Source: Lutibaculum baratangense AMV1
GTDB taxonomy: Bacteria > Pseudomonadota > Alphaproteobacteria > Rhizobiales > Tepidamorphaceae
Direction: 5' to 3'
Length of the DNA: 64,000 bases
NCBI RefSeq assembly: GCF_000496075.1
Contig: NZ_AWXZ01000013.1
Location: forward strand, 62,001-126,000
Shown here in pieces: positions 8,093-15,731 of the stretch. Position 1 is the stretch's first letter. Each line of letters begins with the position of its first letter. A model generated the notes under the pieces. The model searched no databases. It was given only the letters and a program-made list of their open reading frames with translations, and was not told the DNA's origin. The position numbers and the translations under genes were made by a program.

Positions 8093-9136
8093 TCAGCCGT
8101 CCGGCCGCTCCTTGCCCGTTCGTCTGCCGCTCCCGCCGATCACGTTCAGGATGTCGCCCATGCGCGGCGGCTCCGCCGCGATCCACGGCAGGGGCCGGGC
8201 CACGTCGAGCGCCGCGAGGCCGATCCGCGCGGTCATGAGGCCGTTGATCACGCCCTCGCCGAGCCGCGCCGACAGCCGGGCCGCGACGCCATGGCCGATG
8301 ATCTGATGCACGAGGCCGTCCGTCACCGCGACGCCGCCCGTGACGGCGAGATGCGCGACCGTCAGCCGAAGCAGCCTCACCAGGGCGAGCCCGGTGGGGC
8401 GACCGCCATAGAGCGCGCCGATGCCGCGGACGAGCCTCAGCGCCTCGTAGAGCACGAAGAGGAGATCGACCACCGCCCTCGGGCTCGCCGCCGTCACGAT
8501 CGACACCCGCCGTGCGGAACCGATGATGAGCGTGCGCGCCTGCATGTCGAGCGGCGCCATCACGTCGCGCTCGGCGAGGCGGATGAGGTCGCGCCCGTCG
8601 ATGATCTCCTTCGCGTGCTCGGAGAGCTCGTGGCGCGCCCGGGCGAGCTCCGGACGGCCGGCATAGAGCGACACGAGCTGTCCCAGCACCTTTCGCGCGG
8701 CCTCCCGGTCGTCCCGTGCCGCCGCGGCCTCCGCCTCCTCCCGGATCTCCGTGATCCGCGCCAGCCGCATGAGCGCGAAGAGTTCGCGCGACACGAGGCC
8801 CACGAAGCCCACACCGGCCAGCCCGGCCGCCGCGAGCGCGAGATAGGCCAGGGCGTCGTTGCGGGCAAAGAGCCCGAGCACGAAGTCGGTTATCCAGATC
8901 CCGATGCCGAGCGTCACCAGCGCGCCGAGGCCGCTGATCAGCAGCGTGCCGAAGCGGAAGGGCTTCCGCTTCAGCGTCGGAGCGGATACGAGCGCCGTTT
9001 CCTCGGCCTCCTCGCGCTCGGGCCGGATGACCGTGCGCCCGTCGTCGCGGGTGTCCTCGGGCGCATCAGGCTTCTCGACCAGCACCTTCGGGTCGCCGAG
9101 GCGGAAGGCGGTGGGGCGGCGGCGCTCCTCGCTCAT
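8093..9136 (-). CDS. ycjF: YcjF/TIGR01620-family inner-membrane protein
   Basis: A 347-residue membrane protein of the DUF697/TIGR01620 family, partner of the YcjX ATPase. Two hydrophobic helices (about residues 62-90 and 96-120) follow a polar N-terminal region, then a charged helical stretch and a C-terminal DUF697 part with LLFVLYEALRLVRGIGALYG and several Gly/Ala-rich helices. Its start overlaps the ycjX stop by four bases, so it is translationally coupled. In E. coli ycjX-ycjF are envelope-stress-inducible; the molecular function remains unclear. Confidence 0.9.
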   Translation of the reverse strand: MSEERRRPTAFRLGDPKVLVEKPDAPEDTRDDGRTVIRPEREEAEETALVSAPTLKRKPFRFGTLLISGLGALVTLGIGIWITDFVLGLFARNDALAYLALAAAGLAGVGFVGLVSRELFALMRLARITEIREEAEAAAARDDREAARKVLGQLVSLYAGRPELARARHELSEHAKEIIDGRDLIRLAERDVMAPLDMQARTLIIGSARRVSIVTAASPRAVVDLLFVLYEALRLVRGIGALYGGRPTGLALVRLLRLTVAHLAVTGGVAVTDGLVHQIIGHGVAARLSARLGEGVINGLMTARIGLAALDVARPLPWIAAEPPRMGDILNVIGGSGRRTGKERPDG

Positions 9137-10629
9137 TCGAGATGGTCTCCGATCAGGAAGTCGAGGGCACGGTCGAGCCTGATATGGGGCAGCGACAGCT
9201 TGATGCCTTCCGCGGTGCGCTCGCGGCGGGGCGGCCGGAACCGGATGAAGCGATAGGCCTCGGCTTCCGCCGAGGAGACCGGCCCCGGCACGTCGAACAT
9301 CGCACCCTCCGCCCGCGCGAAGACCGCCTCGGGATCTTCGGGCAGATCACCTGGGAAGATGGCGATCTCGCTCTCGCCGTCGAACGTCTCGTGGCCCACG
9401 CGCTGGCCCTTCTCCGGCACGCCGACGATGCAGTCGAGGAGTTCCCCCTGGTGCCTCACCTGCGCCTCCCTGGTCGAGCGCACCGAGGCGAGCGCGAGCA
9501 CGTCGACCTCGGCACCGGCGAACTCGGCGCGCTCGATCGCGCCGCTCGTCAGCCTGCGCAGGATCGCCTCGAGCCGGTCGTGGCTCCTGTGGTGCAGGTG
9601 GTCGGCCTTCGTCGCGGCGAAGAGGATCCGGTCGACCCGGCGCGACAGGACGCGGCCGAGCCAGCTCGCCCGGCCCGGCCGGAAGGTCGCGAGGATGTCG
9701 GCCAGCGCCGTCTCGAGGTCCCGGAGGGCCGAGGGACCGGCATTCAGCGCCTGCAGCGCGTCGACGAGCACGATCTGACGGTCGAGCCTCGCGAAGTGGT
9801 CGCGGAAGAACGGCTTCACGACGATCGACTTGTAGGCCTCGAAGCGCCTCTCCATCATGGCGTGGAGCGTTCCGCGCTTCGCGCGCGCACTATCGGGAAG
9901 GTCCAGCGGGGCGAAGGTGAGGGCGGGGGACCCCTCGAGGTCCCCCGGCATCAGGAAGCGCCCCGGCGGAAGGGCGGAGAGCGAGAAGCGCTCGTCACGG
10001 CACGCCCGCAGATACTGCGTGAACAGGCGGGCCGATTCCACCGCCTGCAGCTCGGCATCCTCGGCCTCCGGGTCGAGGGTCGCGAGGTGGGCGTGCCATT
10101 CCGCCGCGAGCCCCGCCCGCGGCTCCGCCCGGCTCAGGGCCAGCGCCTGCTTCGACCATTCGGCATAGGAGAGGTTCAGGAGCGGCAGGTCGAGCAGCCA
10201 CTCGCCGGGATAGTCGACGATGTCGAGATGCAGTCTGCCGGGCCGGAAATTGCGGTTGAAGAAGGACGCGCTCTCGTAGTCGATCGTGACGCGGAGCTCG
10301 CTCACCTGCCGTGTCGAGGCCGGCCAGTGCCGATCGTCGCCCCCGACGAGAGCCTTCACGTGGCTCTCGTAGTCGAAGCGCGGCACCGCGTCGTCCGGCT
10401 GGGGCCTCAGGCGGGCATCGGCGATGCGGCCCTCGGCCATCGCATCGAAGACCGGCAGCCGCCCGCCATTGACGAGGTTGTGGACGAGCGCGGTGATGAA
10501 GACCGTCTTCCCTGCGCGCGACAGGCCGGTGACGCCGAGCCTGAGATTTGGCTCCACCAGACCGCTCGCGAAGTCGAAGAGATTGCCGACGACGAGGCGC
10601 GCCTCGTCGGTGATGCTCGTCTGCGCCAA
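9133..10629 (-). CDS. ycjX: YcjX-family P-loop GTPase/ATPase (DUF463)
   Basis: A 498-residue nucleotide-binding protein with Walker A GLSRAGKTVFIT near residue 35 and motif DIVDYPGEWLLDLPLLNL (about residue 130), a DxxG-type switch typical of the YcjX family. A TTG start at 10629 is preferred: it is preceded by AGGAG seven bases upstream and gives the family-like start AQTSITDEARL. An in-frame ATG at 10680 has no ribosome-binding site and adds 17 unlikely residues. It is followed immediately by ycjF, and preceded by sixA and an enoyl-CoA hydratase on the same strand, apparently one operon. Confidence 0.92.
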   Translation of the reverse strand: MAQTSITDEARLVVGNLFDFASGLVEPNLRLGVTGLSRAGKTVFITALVHNLVNGGRLPVFDAMAEGRIADARLRPQPDDAVPRFDYESHVKALVGGDDRHWPASTRQVSELRVTIDYESASFFNRNFRPGRLHLDIVDYPGEWLLDLPLLNLSYAEWSKQALALSRAEPRAGLAAEWHAHLATLDPEAEDAELQAVESARLFTQYLRACRDERFSLSALPPGRFLMPGDLEGSPALTFAPLDLPDSARAKRGTLHAMMERRFEAYKSIVVKPFFRDHFARLDRQIVLVDALQALNAGPSALRDLETALADILATFRPGRASWLGRVLSRRVDRILFAATKADHLHHRSHDRLEAILRRLTSGAIERAEFAGAEVDVLALASVRSTREAQVRHQGELLDCIVGVPEKGQRVGHETFDGESEIAIFPGDLPEDPEAVFARAEGAMFDVPGPVSSAEAEAYRFIRFRPPRRERTAEGIKLSLPHIRLDRALDFLIGDHLE

Positions 10630-10713
10630 CCCGTTACTCCTGCACGTCACCGATGTAGGTGGCGTGGCCGCATTTCCCAAGCCGCAGCGGCTCGTTTGTT
10701 GGCCTTTCCGGCG

Positions 10714-11229
10714 CTACTCGGCGGACTTCGGCGTGTGGAACGCGACGAGGCGGCCGGCACCGGGGCCGACCTCGTCCCAGCGGGCGGCTTCGAACTCGAT
10801 GACGGCGAGCGCGGCCGTGGGAAACTTCTGCCGCATTCGTGAGAGCGCCTCGCCATCCCCGCCGGGGGCCAGCAGTGCCGCTAGATCCTCGAAGGTGGGG
10901 TTGTGGCCGATCATCATGAGCGACGTCGCCGTGCCGCCGGTCGCGCGAAGCGCGTCGAGCAGATCCTGCGGGTCCGCGTCGTAGATGCGTCTCGTGAGCC
11001 TGATGTCGACCTCGCCCGACAGGTGGCCGATCAGCGGCTGCAGGGTCTGTCTCGCCCGCCTGGCGCTGGAGCAGGCGATCACCGCCGGCAGGTAGCCCTC
11101 GCGGGCGATGAAGGCGGCCATCGCTTCGGCGGCCTTCAGGCCGCGCTCCGCCAGCGGCCGGTCGAAGTCCTGGACTTCCGCGTCGTCCCAGGACGATTTG
11201 GCGTGGCGCAGGAGGTAGAGGCGCAGCAT
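10714..11229 (-). CDS. sixA: Phosphohistidine phosphatase SixA-like (histidine phosphatase superfamily)
   Basis: A 171-residue protein that opens with MLRLYLLRHAKSSWDD, the RHG-type phosphate-binding motif with the nucleophilic histidine at residue 9. A second conserved histidine occurs in MMIGHNPTFEDLA, as in SixA. The family removes phosphate from histidines of phosphorelay or PTS proteins. Its start lies two bases past the stop of the enoyl-CoA hydratase gene, and ycjX follows 84 bases downstream. The phosphoprotein substrate is not evident; no PTS gene is present in the window. Confidence 0.93.
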   Translation of the reverse strand: MLRLYLLRHAKSSWDDAEVQDFDRPLAERGLKAAEAMAAFIAREGYLPAVIACSSARRARQTLQPLIGHLSGEVDIRLTRRIYDADPQDLLDALRATGGTATSLMMIGHNPTFEDLAALLAPGGDGEALSRMRQKFPTAALAVIEFEAARWDEVGPGAGRLVAFHTPKSAE

Positions 11230-11231
11230 CG

Positions 11232-11999
11232 TCAGGCCCCCTTCGAGAAGTCGGGCGGGCGCTTCTCGAGGAAGGCCGTGAAGGCTTCCCGCGCCTCGGG
11301 CGAGAGGAGCCGCTCTGCGAAGACCTGCGCTTCCGCCAGGATCGCCGCCTCGATGGCGGCGGGGTCGCCGCGCAGCAGGCGCTTCGTCGCCCTGAGCGCC
11401 TGGGGCGGCTTCGCGGCGAGGGAAGCGGCCAGACGCGCGAGCGTCGGCTCGAGGTCGTCAGGCTCCGTGACGTGATTGACGAGGCCGAGGCGCCACGCCT
11501 CGTCGGCGTCGAAGAAGTGGCCGAGCATCATGAGTTCGGCTGCCTTCGCGTGCCCGACGAGCCGGGGGAGAAGCAACGTCGAGCCGGCCTCGGGGACGAG
11601 ACCGAGCTCGACGAAGGGCAGGCGGAACCGGCTTCGCGTGCTCGCCACCACCATGTCGCAGTGCAGGAGCATCGTCGTTCCCACTCCCACGGCGTCACCG
11701 TCGACGGCTGCCACGAGCGGCACGCTCGCGCGCGCCAGTGCCCGCAGGAAGCGGAAGACCGGCGCCTCGCCGCCCCTCGGCGGGTTCGACAGGAAGTCGG
11801 AGAGGTCGTTTCCCGCCGTGAACGCGCCGCCCGATCCGAGCAGCATGACGACACGCACCGACTGGTCCGTCTCCGCCGCGTCGAGCGCGTCGGCGAGACC
11901 GGCATACATCTCGGACGTCAGTGCGTTCTTCTTCTCCGGCCGCGCCAGCCGGACGATCATCACGTCGCCGTTGCGCGTCGTTTCCACGTGCTCAGTCAT
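11232..11999 (-). CDS. Enoyl-CoA hydratase/isomerase family protein
   Basis: A 255-residue crotonase-fold enzyme. The oxyanion-hole segments are visible as SGGAFTAGNDLSDFL (about residues 55-70) and AAVDGDAVGVGTTMLLHCD (about residues 98-116), followed by RFRLPFVELGLVPEAGSTLL. This glutamate-containing region is typical of hydratases of fatty-acid or aromatic degradation. The enzyme acts in the cytoplasm on a CoA thioester, but the substrate chain is not predictable. It heads the apparent operon with sixA, ycjX and ycjF, an unusual partnership. Confidence 0.93.
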   Translation of the reverse strand: MTEHVETTRNGDVMIVRLARPEKKNALTSEMYAGLADALDAAETDQSVRVVMLLGSGGAFTAGNDLSDFLSNPPRGGEAPVFRFLRALARASVPLVAAVDGDAVGVGTTMLLHCDMVVASTRSRFRLPFVELGLVPEAGSTLLLPRLVGHAKAAELMMLGHFFDADEAWRLGLVNHVTEPDDLEPTLARLAASLAAKPPQALRATKRLLRGDPAAIEAAILAEAQVFAERLLSPEAREAFTAFLEKRPPDFSKGA

Positions 12000-12079
12000 C
12001 TGATCCGCTGGCTTGGGGTCCCAAATCAGTTCGGAGCATAGCGGATGCGGAAGTGGACGAAAGGGGACGGAGCCGTCAA

Positions 12080-12115
12080 AGACAAAGCGGCGCGGCCCTT
12101 TGCGAGGACCGCGCC
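12080..12115 (-). terminator. Rho-independent terminator of the fasciclin gene
   Basis: Seven-base-pair stem GGCGCGG (12089-12095) with CCGCGCC (12109-12115). On the minus strand it is followed by a U-rich run (TTTGTCTTT in DNA). It lies 25 bases past the fasciclin stop. Confidence 0.6.
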
Positions 12116-12139
12116 TGGGAGCGTCGCAGGGAACGCCTC

Positions 12140-12694
12140 TTACTGGGGCATCAGCACCGTGTCGATCACGTGCACGACGCCGTTCGACGTATCGATGTCG
12201 GCGGTCGTGACGATCGACTTGTTGCCGGCGGCGTCCGTCAGCGCGAGCCCCTCGCCCTCGGGCATCGCCGTCAGCGTGCCGCCCTGCACGGTCTCGAGGG
12301 TCGCTTCGCCCCCACCCTCCTGCACCATGCCGAGGATGTCGGCGCCGGTCATCTCGCCCGCCACGACGTGATAGGTGAGGATGCCGGTCAGCTGATCGCG
12401 GTTCTCTTCCTGCAGGAGCGTGTCGACCGTGCCCGCGGGAAGCTTCTCGAACGCGGAGTTCGTCGGCGCGAAGACGGTGAAGGGGCCCTCGCCCGAGAGG
12501 GTCTCGACGAGGCCGGCCGCCTGCACGGCCGCAACGAGGGTCGACAGGTTGTCGGCCTGCGACGCCGTCTCGACGATCGTCGCGTCAGACGTCATCGGCG
12601 AATGGTTGTCGGCGACCGCGGCAGTCGCGGCCAGGCTGCCGGCCAGAGCCACGGCACCCGCCGTCTTCAGAAGAGCGGAAAGGTTGAACGTCAT
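12140..12694 (-). CDS. Secreted fasciclin (FAS1) domain protein
   Basis: A 184-residue secreted protein. It has a signal peptide (NLSALLKTAGAVALAGSL, then AATAAVA) and one FAS1 domain over residues about 35-184, with PFTVFAPTNSAFEKLP (H1 region) and LTYHVVAGEMT (H2 region), as in bacterial adhesion-type fasciclins. The ATG at 12694 is preceded by GGGAGG at a good distance, and it gives the signal peptide. FAS1 proteins act in surface adhesion or matrix interaction; the partner is unknown. It is monocistronic, with its own terminator. Confidence 0.93.
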   Translation of the reverse strand: MTFNLSALLKTAGAVALAGSLAATAAVADNHSPMTSDATIVETASQADNLSTLVAAVQAAGLVETLSGEGPFTVFAPTNSAFEKLPAGTVDTLLQEENRDQLTGILTYHVVAGEMTGADILGMVQEGGGEATLETVQGGTLTAMPEGEGLALTDAAGNKSIVTTADIDTSNGVVHVIDTVLMPQ

Positions 12695-12856
12695 GGGGAA
12701 CCTCCCTTTGGCGTGTCGCGCTGCGCGGCCATCGCGCAAGCGTGGCCCTGCTACGGGAGGTGCCGGAAGGCGGATCGAGAAACCCTCCTCACCTTCAGGC
12801 GAGGAGGGTGTGAATAAAACGTGATCGAGAAAGGTGATCCACCGGCGATGCTGGCG

Positions 12857-13117
12857 TTACTTGCCGGTGCGCTTCTTGGGGTCCTGCTTCTCGAAGCTTT
12901 CGACCACGCCTTCGGTCTTCGTCGTCATGTGCGGTTGTGCCTGGCGCTGGTCGTGCACGTTGAGCTGGTCGTTGCCCTGCAGGCTGTTGCGGCCTTTGAT
13001 CTCGTCCTGCAGGTCGTCCTGGTCGAAGGCCTCGTCGGGGTTCTCCGAGCCGACATGCTGGTGGCCCTTCGGGCCTCCCTGTCCGTGACCCATCGTCTTG
13101 TGGCTGGCGTTGGCCAT
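12857..13117 (-). CDS. Small hydrophilic, probably disordered protein
   Basis: An 86-residue protein rich in Gln, Asp, Lys, His and Gly, starting MANASHKTMGHGQGGPKG and ending in a Lys/Asp-rich tail. It has no membrane segment, signal peptide or cysteine. GGGAGG stands seven bases before the ATG at 13117, which supports translation. Its acidic-basic composition differs strongly from the Arg/Ala/Pro noise in the other frames here. I recognise no characterised family; such proteins are often called hypothetical and can be stress-related, but that is a guess. It lies downstream of moxR on the same strand. Confidence 0.7.
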   Translation of the reverse strand: MANASHKTMGHGQGGPKGHQHVGSENPDEAFDQDDLQDEIKGRNSLQGNDQLNVHDQRQAQPHMTTKTEGVVESFEKQDPKKRTGK

Positions 13118-13213
13118 GAGTGCCTCCCTGCTTGGTGGGGCTCCGATGCGCCGACATGCGGCGCGGCATGGGAGGACAACTCGCGCCCGGGCGAGCGGGT
13201 TTCGACCTTTTTG

Positions 13214-14059
13214 TCAGCGGCCTTCGCGGCGCGCCATGAAGGCGAGGCGCTCGAAGAGATGCACGTCCTGCTCGTTCTTCAGGAGCGCGCCGTGCAGCGG
13301 CGGGATCAGCTTCTTCGGGTCGCGCTGGCGCAGCGCCGCTTCGTCCATGTCATCTACGAGCAGGAGCTTGATCCAGTCGAGCAGCTCCGACGTCGACGGC
13401 TTCTTCTTCAGGCCAGGCACCTCACGGATCTCGTAGAAGATCGACAGGGCCTCCCGCAGAAGGCGCTGCTTCAGCCCGGGGAAGTGCACCTCCACGATCT
13501 CGGCCATCGTCCCGGCGTCGGGAAACCTGATGTAGTGGAAGAAGCAGCGCCGCAGGAAGGCGTCCGGCAGTTCCTTCTCGTTGTTCGAGGTGATGACGAC
13601 GATCGGCCGCTTCTCGGCGCGCACCGTCTCGCCGGTCTCGTAGACATGGAACTCCATCCGGTCGAGTTCCTGCAGGAGGTCGTTCGGGAACTCGATGTCG
13701 GCCTTGTCGATCTCGTCGATCAGGAGAACCGGCCGCTGCGGCGCGACAAAGGCCTCCCACAGCCTGCCCTTGCGGATGTAGTTCCGGATATCGTGCACGC
13801 GCTCGTCGCCGAGCTGGCTGTCGCGCAGCCGGCTGACCGCGTCGTACTCGTAGAGCCCCTGATGGGCCTTCGTGGTCGACTTCACGTGCCACTCGATGAG
13901 CGGCGCCTCCACCGCCCTGGCGATCTCGTGAGCGAGCACCGTCTTGCCCGTGCCGGGCTCGCCCTTGACGAGGAGCGGGCGCTCGAGCGCGATCGCCGCG
14001 TTCACCGCCACCCTCAGATCCTCGGTGGCGACGTAAGCCTGCGTGCTCTCGAACCTCAT
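13214..14059 (-). CDS. MoxR-family AAA+ ATPase
   Basis: A 281-residue AAA+ ATPase of the MoxR group, cytoplasmic chaperone-like machines that usually activate metalloenzymes or work with a VWA-domain partner. Walker A is GEPGTGKTVLAHEIA (about residues 36-50), Walker B VLLIDEIDKAD (about residues 110-120), and sensor-1 is in IVVITSNNEKELPDAFLRR. The C-terminal part has the helical lid with KKPSTSELLDWIKLLL. No VWA (CoxE-like) gene follows, which is unusual because the two are normally adjacent. Confidence 0.94.
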   Translation of the reverse strand: MRFESTQAYVATEDLRVAVNAAIALERPLLVKGEPGTGKTVLAHEIARAVEAPLIEWHVKSTTKAHQGLYEYDAVSRLRDSQLGDERVHDIRNYIRKGRLWEAFVAPQRPVLLIDEIDKADIEFPNDLLQELDRMEFHVYETGETVRAEKRPIVVITSNNEKELPDAFLRRCFFHYIRFPDAGTMAEIVEVHFPGLKQRLLREALSIFYEIREVPGLKKKPSTSELLDWIKLLLVDDMDEAALRQRDPKKLIPPLHGALLKNEQDVHLFERLAFMARREGR

Positions 14060-14100
14060 GCGTCCTTTTCCTTCCTCGGCTTCGCTCCCCCCGTCACTAG

Positions 14101-14189
14101 CCCGGCAGCCGGCATCGCGCCAGCCCGGCAGGTTTTTCCCCGGCCTCGGTCAGCTCTGCCGGGGCAGGCCGTGTTTCCGGGGGTGCCGG
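14101..14189 (+). promoter_or_regulatory. Cluster of CCCGGCA/TGCCGG half-sites upstream of flgE
   Basis: Four copies of the half-site seen in the flagellar palindromes occur at 14101-14107, 14124-14130, 14157-14163 and 14184-14189. They lie about 40 to 125 bases upstream of the sigma-54-like promoter of flgE, where an enhancer for a sigma-54 activator such as FlbD would be expected. That FlbD binds here is inference from Caulobacter. Confidence 0.4.
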
Positions 14190-14226
14190 AGCGGTTAAGT
14201 CTCTGATCCGGCTAGGTTAGAGATAT

Positions 14227-14242
14227 TGGCCCGTGCATTGCT
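14227..14242 (+). promoter_or_regulatory. Sigma-54-type (-24/-12) promoter of flgE-flgK-flgL
   Basis: TGGCCCG-TGCA-TTGCT matches the sigma-54 consensus TGGCACR-N4-TTGCW with one mismatch, and keeps the invariant GG and GC at the required 12-base spacing. Transcription would begin near 14254, about 50 bases before flgE. Confidence 0.65.
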
Positions 14243-14305
14243 TCAGTGACCGGGAGCGGCGCGGAAGCCGCGCTATGGAAGATCCACTTTGAAGGGTGAA
14301 GTTGG

Positions 14306-15688
14306 ATGGGTATCTTCGGGGCAATGAACACGGCTGTTGCCGGTCTGCGGGCGCAGTCCTTCGCGCTTGAGAACATCTCCGGCAACATCTCGAACGTGCA
14401 GACGACCGGCTACAAGCGCATGGAGACGAGCTTCTCCGAGCTCGTGCCGAGCTCGGGGCAGGCTAACAAGAACCCGTCGGGTTCGGTCTATGCCAACGCG
14501 CGCCAGACCGTGAACGTGCAGGGCGACATCGGCCGCGCCGACCTCGCCACCTTCATGGCGATCAGTGGCGACGGCTTCTTCTCCGTGCGCAAGCCGACCG
14601 GCTATGTCGACAACGGCGTGGTGCTCGGCGACAAGCAGCTTTTCACGCGCCGCGGCGACTTCGAGAAAGACAACCAGGGATATCTCGTCAACGGCGGCGG
14701 CTACTACCTGATGGGGCAGGCGCTCGACCCGCAGACAGGCAACCCGGTCGGCAACAACGTCACGCCGATCCGCATCACGCAGGACCTGATCCCCGCCCGC
14801 GCCACGACCGAGGTGACGCTGCGCGCGAACCTGCCGGCGACGCCCTCAACCGCGAACTACGATCCGGAAGTGCCAGACAGCGAGCTTCTGCCTTCGGGCA
14901 TCGTCGACACGTCCGTCGTCAGCTCGGGCGTCGTCGCGGCGGACGACAGCTCCGATTTCCTCAGCCACTCGATCTCGGGCGGCGCCATCACCGTGCGCGA
15001 TGCGAACGGCCAGCCGGTCAACCTCCAGATGCGCTGGGCGAAGACGGCGAACGCCGACCCGTCGGCGACCCCGCCCGTCGAGGCCACCTGGAACCTCTTC
15101 TTCCTGTCGAACAGCACCGCCACCGGCACCGATCCGCAGTGGACGCGCGTCGACAAGGACTACACCTTCGACAATGCCGGCACTCTCACCTCGGCCGACA
15201 CGAAGGTCACCATCAGCGGATTGACGGTTAACGGCGTCAATGTCGGCGACCTCACGCTGAAGCACGGCAAAGGCGGCATGACGCAGTACGCCAACTCGAA
15301 CGGCGTCGTCGACATGACCGAGCTCAAGCAGAACGGCTATGCGGCGGGCGAGCTTCTCGACGTGGCGATCAACGACTCCGGCCGCGTCGTCGCGTCCTAC
15401 TCGAACGGCCAGACCTTCGACCTCTACGAGATCCCGCTCGCCTCGTTCAACGCGCCGAACCAGCTGGAGAGGCTCGACGGCGGCGCCTACGCGGCGACGG
15501 CCGCTTCCGGCGCTCCGCTCCTCGGCGCGAACGGCTCGATCATGGGGTCGGCGCTGGAAAGCTCGAACACGGACATCGCCGACGAGTTCACGAAGCTCAT
15601 CGTCACCCAGCAGGCCTACTCGGCCGGCACCCGCATCGTCACGACCAGCAACGAGATGATGCAGGAAGCCCTCAACATGAAGCGCTGA
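14306..15688 (+). CDS. flgE: Flagellar hook protein FlgE
   Basis: A 460-residue subunit of the flagellar hook, exported by the flagellar type III apparatus. The N-terminal rod-like helix with the basal-body-rod signature (MNTAVAGLRAQSFALENIS, then NVQTTGYKRMETSFSEL) and the C-terminal helix (DEFTKLIVTQQAYSAGTRI) bracket a beta-rich D1/D2 region; GDGFFSVR marks the D1 domain. It is first in flgE-flgK-flgL, 44 bases before flgK, with a sigma-54-like promoter 64 bases upstream, consistent with middle/late flagellar expression. Confidence 0.96.
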   Translation: MGIFGAMNTAVAGLRAQSFALENISGNISNVQTTGYKRMETSFSELVPSSGQANKNPSGSVYANARQTVNVQGDIGRADLATFMAISGDGFFSVRKPTGYVDNGVVLGDKQLFTRRGDFEKDNQGYLVNGGGYYLMGQALDPQTGNPVGNNVTPIRITQDLIPARATTEVTLRANLPATPSTANYDPEVPDSELLPSGIVDTSVVSSGVVAADDSSDFLSHSISGGAITVRDANGQPVNLQMRWAKTANADPSATPPVEATWNLFFLSNSTATGTDPQWTRVDKDYTFDNAGTLTSADTKVTISGLTVNGVNVGDLTLKHGKGGMTQYANSNGVVDMTELKQNGYAAGELLDVAINDSGRVVASYSNGQTFDLYEIPLASFNAPNQLERLDGGAYAATAASGAPLLGANGSIMGSALESSNTDIADEFTKLIVTQQAYSAGTRIVTTSNEMMQEALNMKR

Positions 15689-15731
15689 GGGCTCGCCGGA
15701 GCCCTCTTTTCCTCCTTAAGGATTCTCGGCC

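Noticed and set aside
14194-14212. A TTAA half-site upstream of flgE as a CtrA box
   Set aside because: The second half after seven bases is ATCC, so the direct repeat is absent. A sigma-54-like element explains this promoter better.
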